In this document: positions 63,813-64,000 of the stretch, one piece after another
How positions within the stretch are numbered: position 1 is the first letter of the stretch
Layout of the letters: each line of letters opens with the position of its first letter
Origin: Rhodococcus pyridinivorans
GTDB taxonomy: Bacteria; Actinomycetota; Actinomycetes; Mycobacteriales; Mycobacteriaceae
Direction of reading: 5' to 3'
DNA: 64,000 bases
Assembly: GCF_900105195.1 (NCBI RefSeq)
Contig: NZ_FNRX01000002.1
Span: 4,340,001-4,404,000 of the forward strand
Notes under the pieces: model-generated
Seen by the model: only the letters and a program-made list of their open reading frames with translations
What the model was told of the DNA's origin: nothing
Databases searched by the model: none
Position numbers and translations under genes: made by a program

Positions 63813-63986
63813 TCAGTCGGTCCGCGGGTCGACCTCACCCCTGTGCACGGCCTCGACGAGCCTGCGGGGCACCTTCACGGTCGTTCCGTCGACCGTGATC
63901 GGCACGAGATCGGGGACCTTCGCCGTCCACTGCGACCGGCGGTGACGGGTGTTGGAGCGGGACTTCCTGCGTTTGGGGACTGCCAT
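63813..63986 (-). CDS. rpmF: 50S ribosomal protein L32 (no-cysteine form)
   Basis: A 57-residue L32: [20 protein letters not shown] followed by [33 protein letters not shown]. It has no cysteines, so it is the zinc-independent (C-minus) form. ATG 63986 after GAAGGAGAA. It is the gene before mprA, as in M. tuberculosis rpmF. The 63782-63807 region downstream has a GC-rich hairpin (9-bp arms, one mismatch) that may end it. Confidence 0.95.
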   Translation of the reverse strand: MAVPKRRKSRSNTRHRRSQWTAKVPDLVPITVDGTTVKVPRRLVEAVHRGEVDPRTD

Positions 63987-64000
63987 GTGGTTCTCCTTCG

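Overview
The window is high-GC actinobacterial chromosome. Tandem MspA-type porins, a protein O-mannosyltransferase, RpfB, a GlpR-type divisome protein, MprAB-PepD and ergothioneine genes point to a mycolic-acid bacterium, most like Rhodococcus. From rplY to rpmF the gene order closely follows the Mycobacterium tuberculosis stretch rplY-pth-ispE-ksgA-rpfB-tatD-metS-pabB-rsmI-pmt-arcA-glpR-rimJ-moeA1-galU-mscL-moaB2-pepD-mprB-mprA-rpmF (recalled, not searched). This is a conserved backbone with lineage-specific insertions.

Layout. 1-5.4 kb: ergothioneine genes egtABCD on the minus strand (egtD cut by the window edge) with egtE divergent. 5.4-11.2 kb: rplY, pth, an adenylate-forming ligase, prfC and a repeat-bearing unknown gene. 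11.3-17.6 kb: acyl-CoA metabolism (a 3-hydroxyisobutyryl-CoA hydrolase-like protein; a TetR regulator divergent from thiolase and enoyl-CoA hydratase genes, followed by a broken acyl-CoA dehydrogenase). 17.6-24 kb: an ABC-F ATPase and the ispE/ksgA/rpfB group, with cspA and a small exported protein between ispE and ksgA. 24-27.6 kb: an insertion with a Tat-type sulfatase, a DoxX protein with twin operators and a maleylacetate reductase-like enzyme. 27.7-34.9 kb: tatD/metG, a DUF2786 protein, an oxidoreductase/ECF41 sigma pair with a matching promoter, and pabB. 34.8-39.1 kb: a 1,324-residue STAND-type NTPase with 14 WD40 repeats, plus a candidate structured RNA divergent from it. 39-50 kb: an AGCS symporter, rsmI/pmt, an osmotic group (mscL, gntR, BCCT carrier), arsC, arcA, a nitrobindin-like protein and an SDR. 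50.5-55 kb: tRNA-Ala, then glpR, rimJ, a gephyrin-like MoeA paralogue and galU. 55-64 kb: folate and SAF-domain genes, a second mscL, two MspA porins, a small minus-strand ORF, and the envelope-stress operon mprA-mprB-pepD-moaB, preceded by rpmF.

No phage, transposase or CRISPR array was seen. The most unusual items are the STAND/WD40 protein with its divergent RNA, an MspA porin carrying a 57-residue insertion where the constriction turn should be, two divergent gene pairs 22-23 bp apart whose predicted -10 boxes overlap, the twin operators at doxX, the ECF41-type promoter, and tandem copies of the rsmI 3' end that carry its stop codon. Functions are inferred from sequence reading alone.
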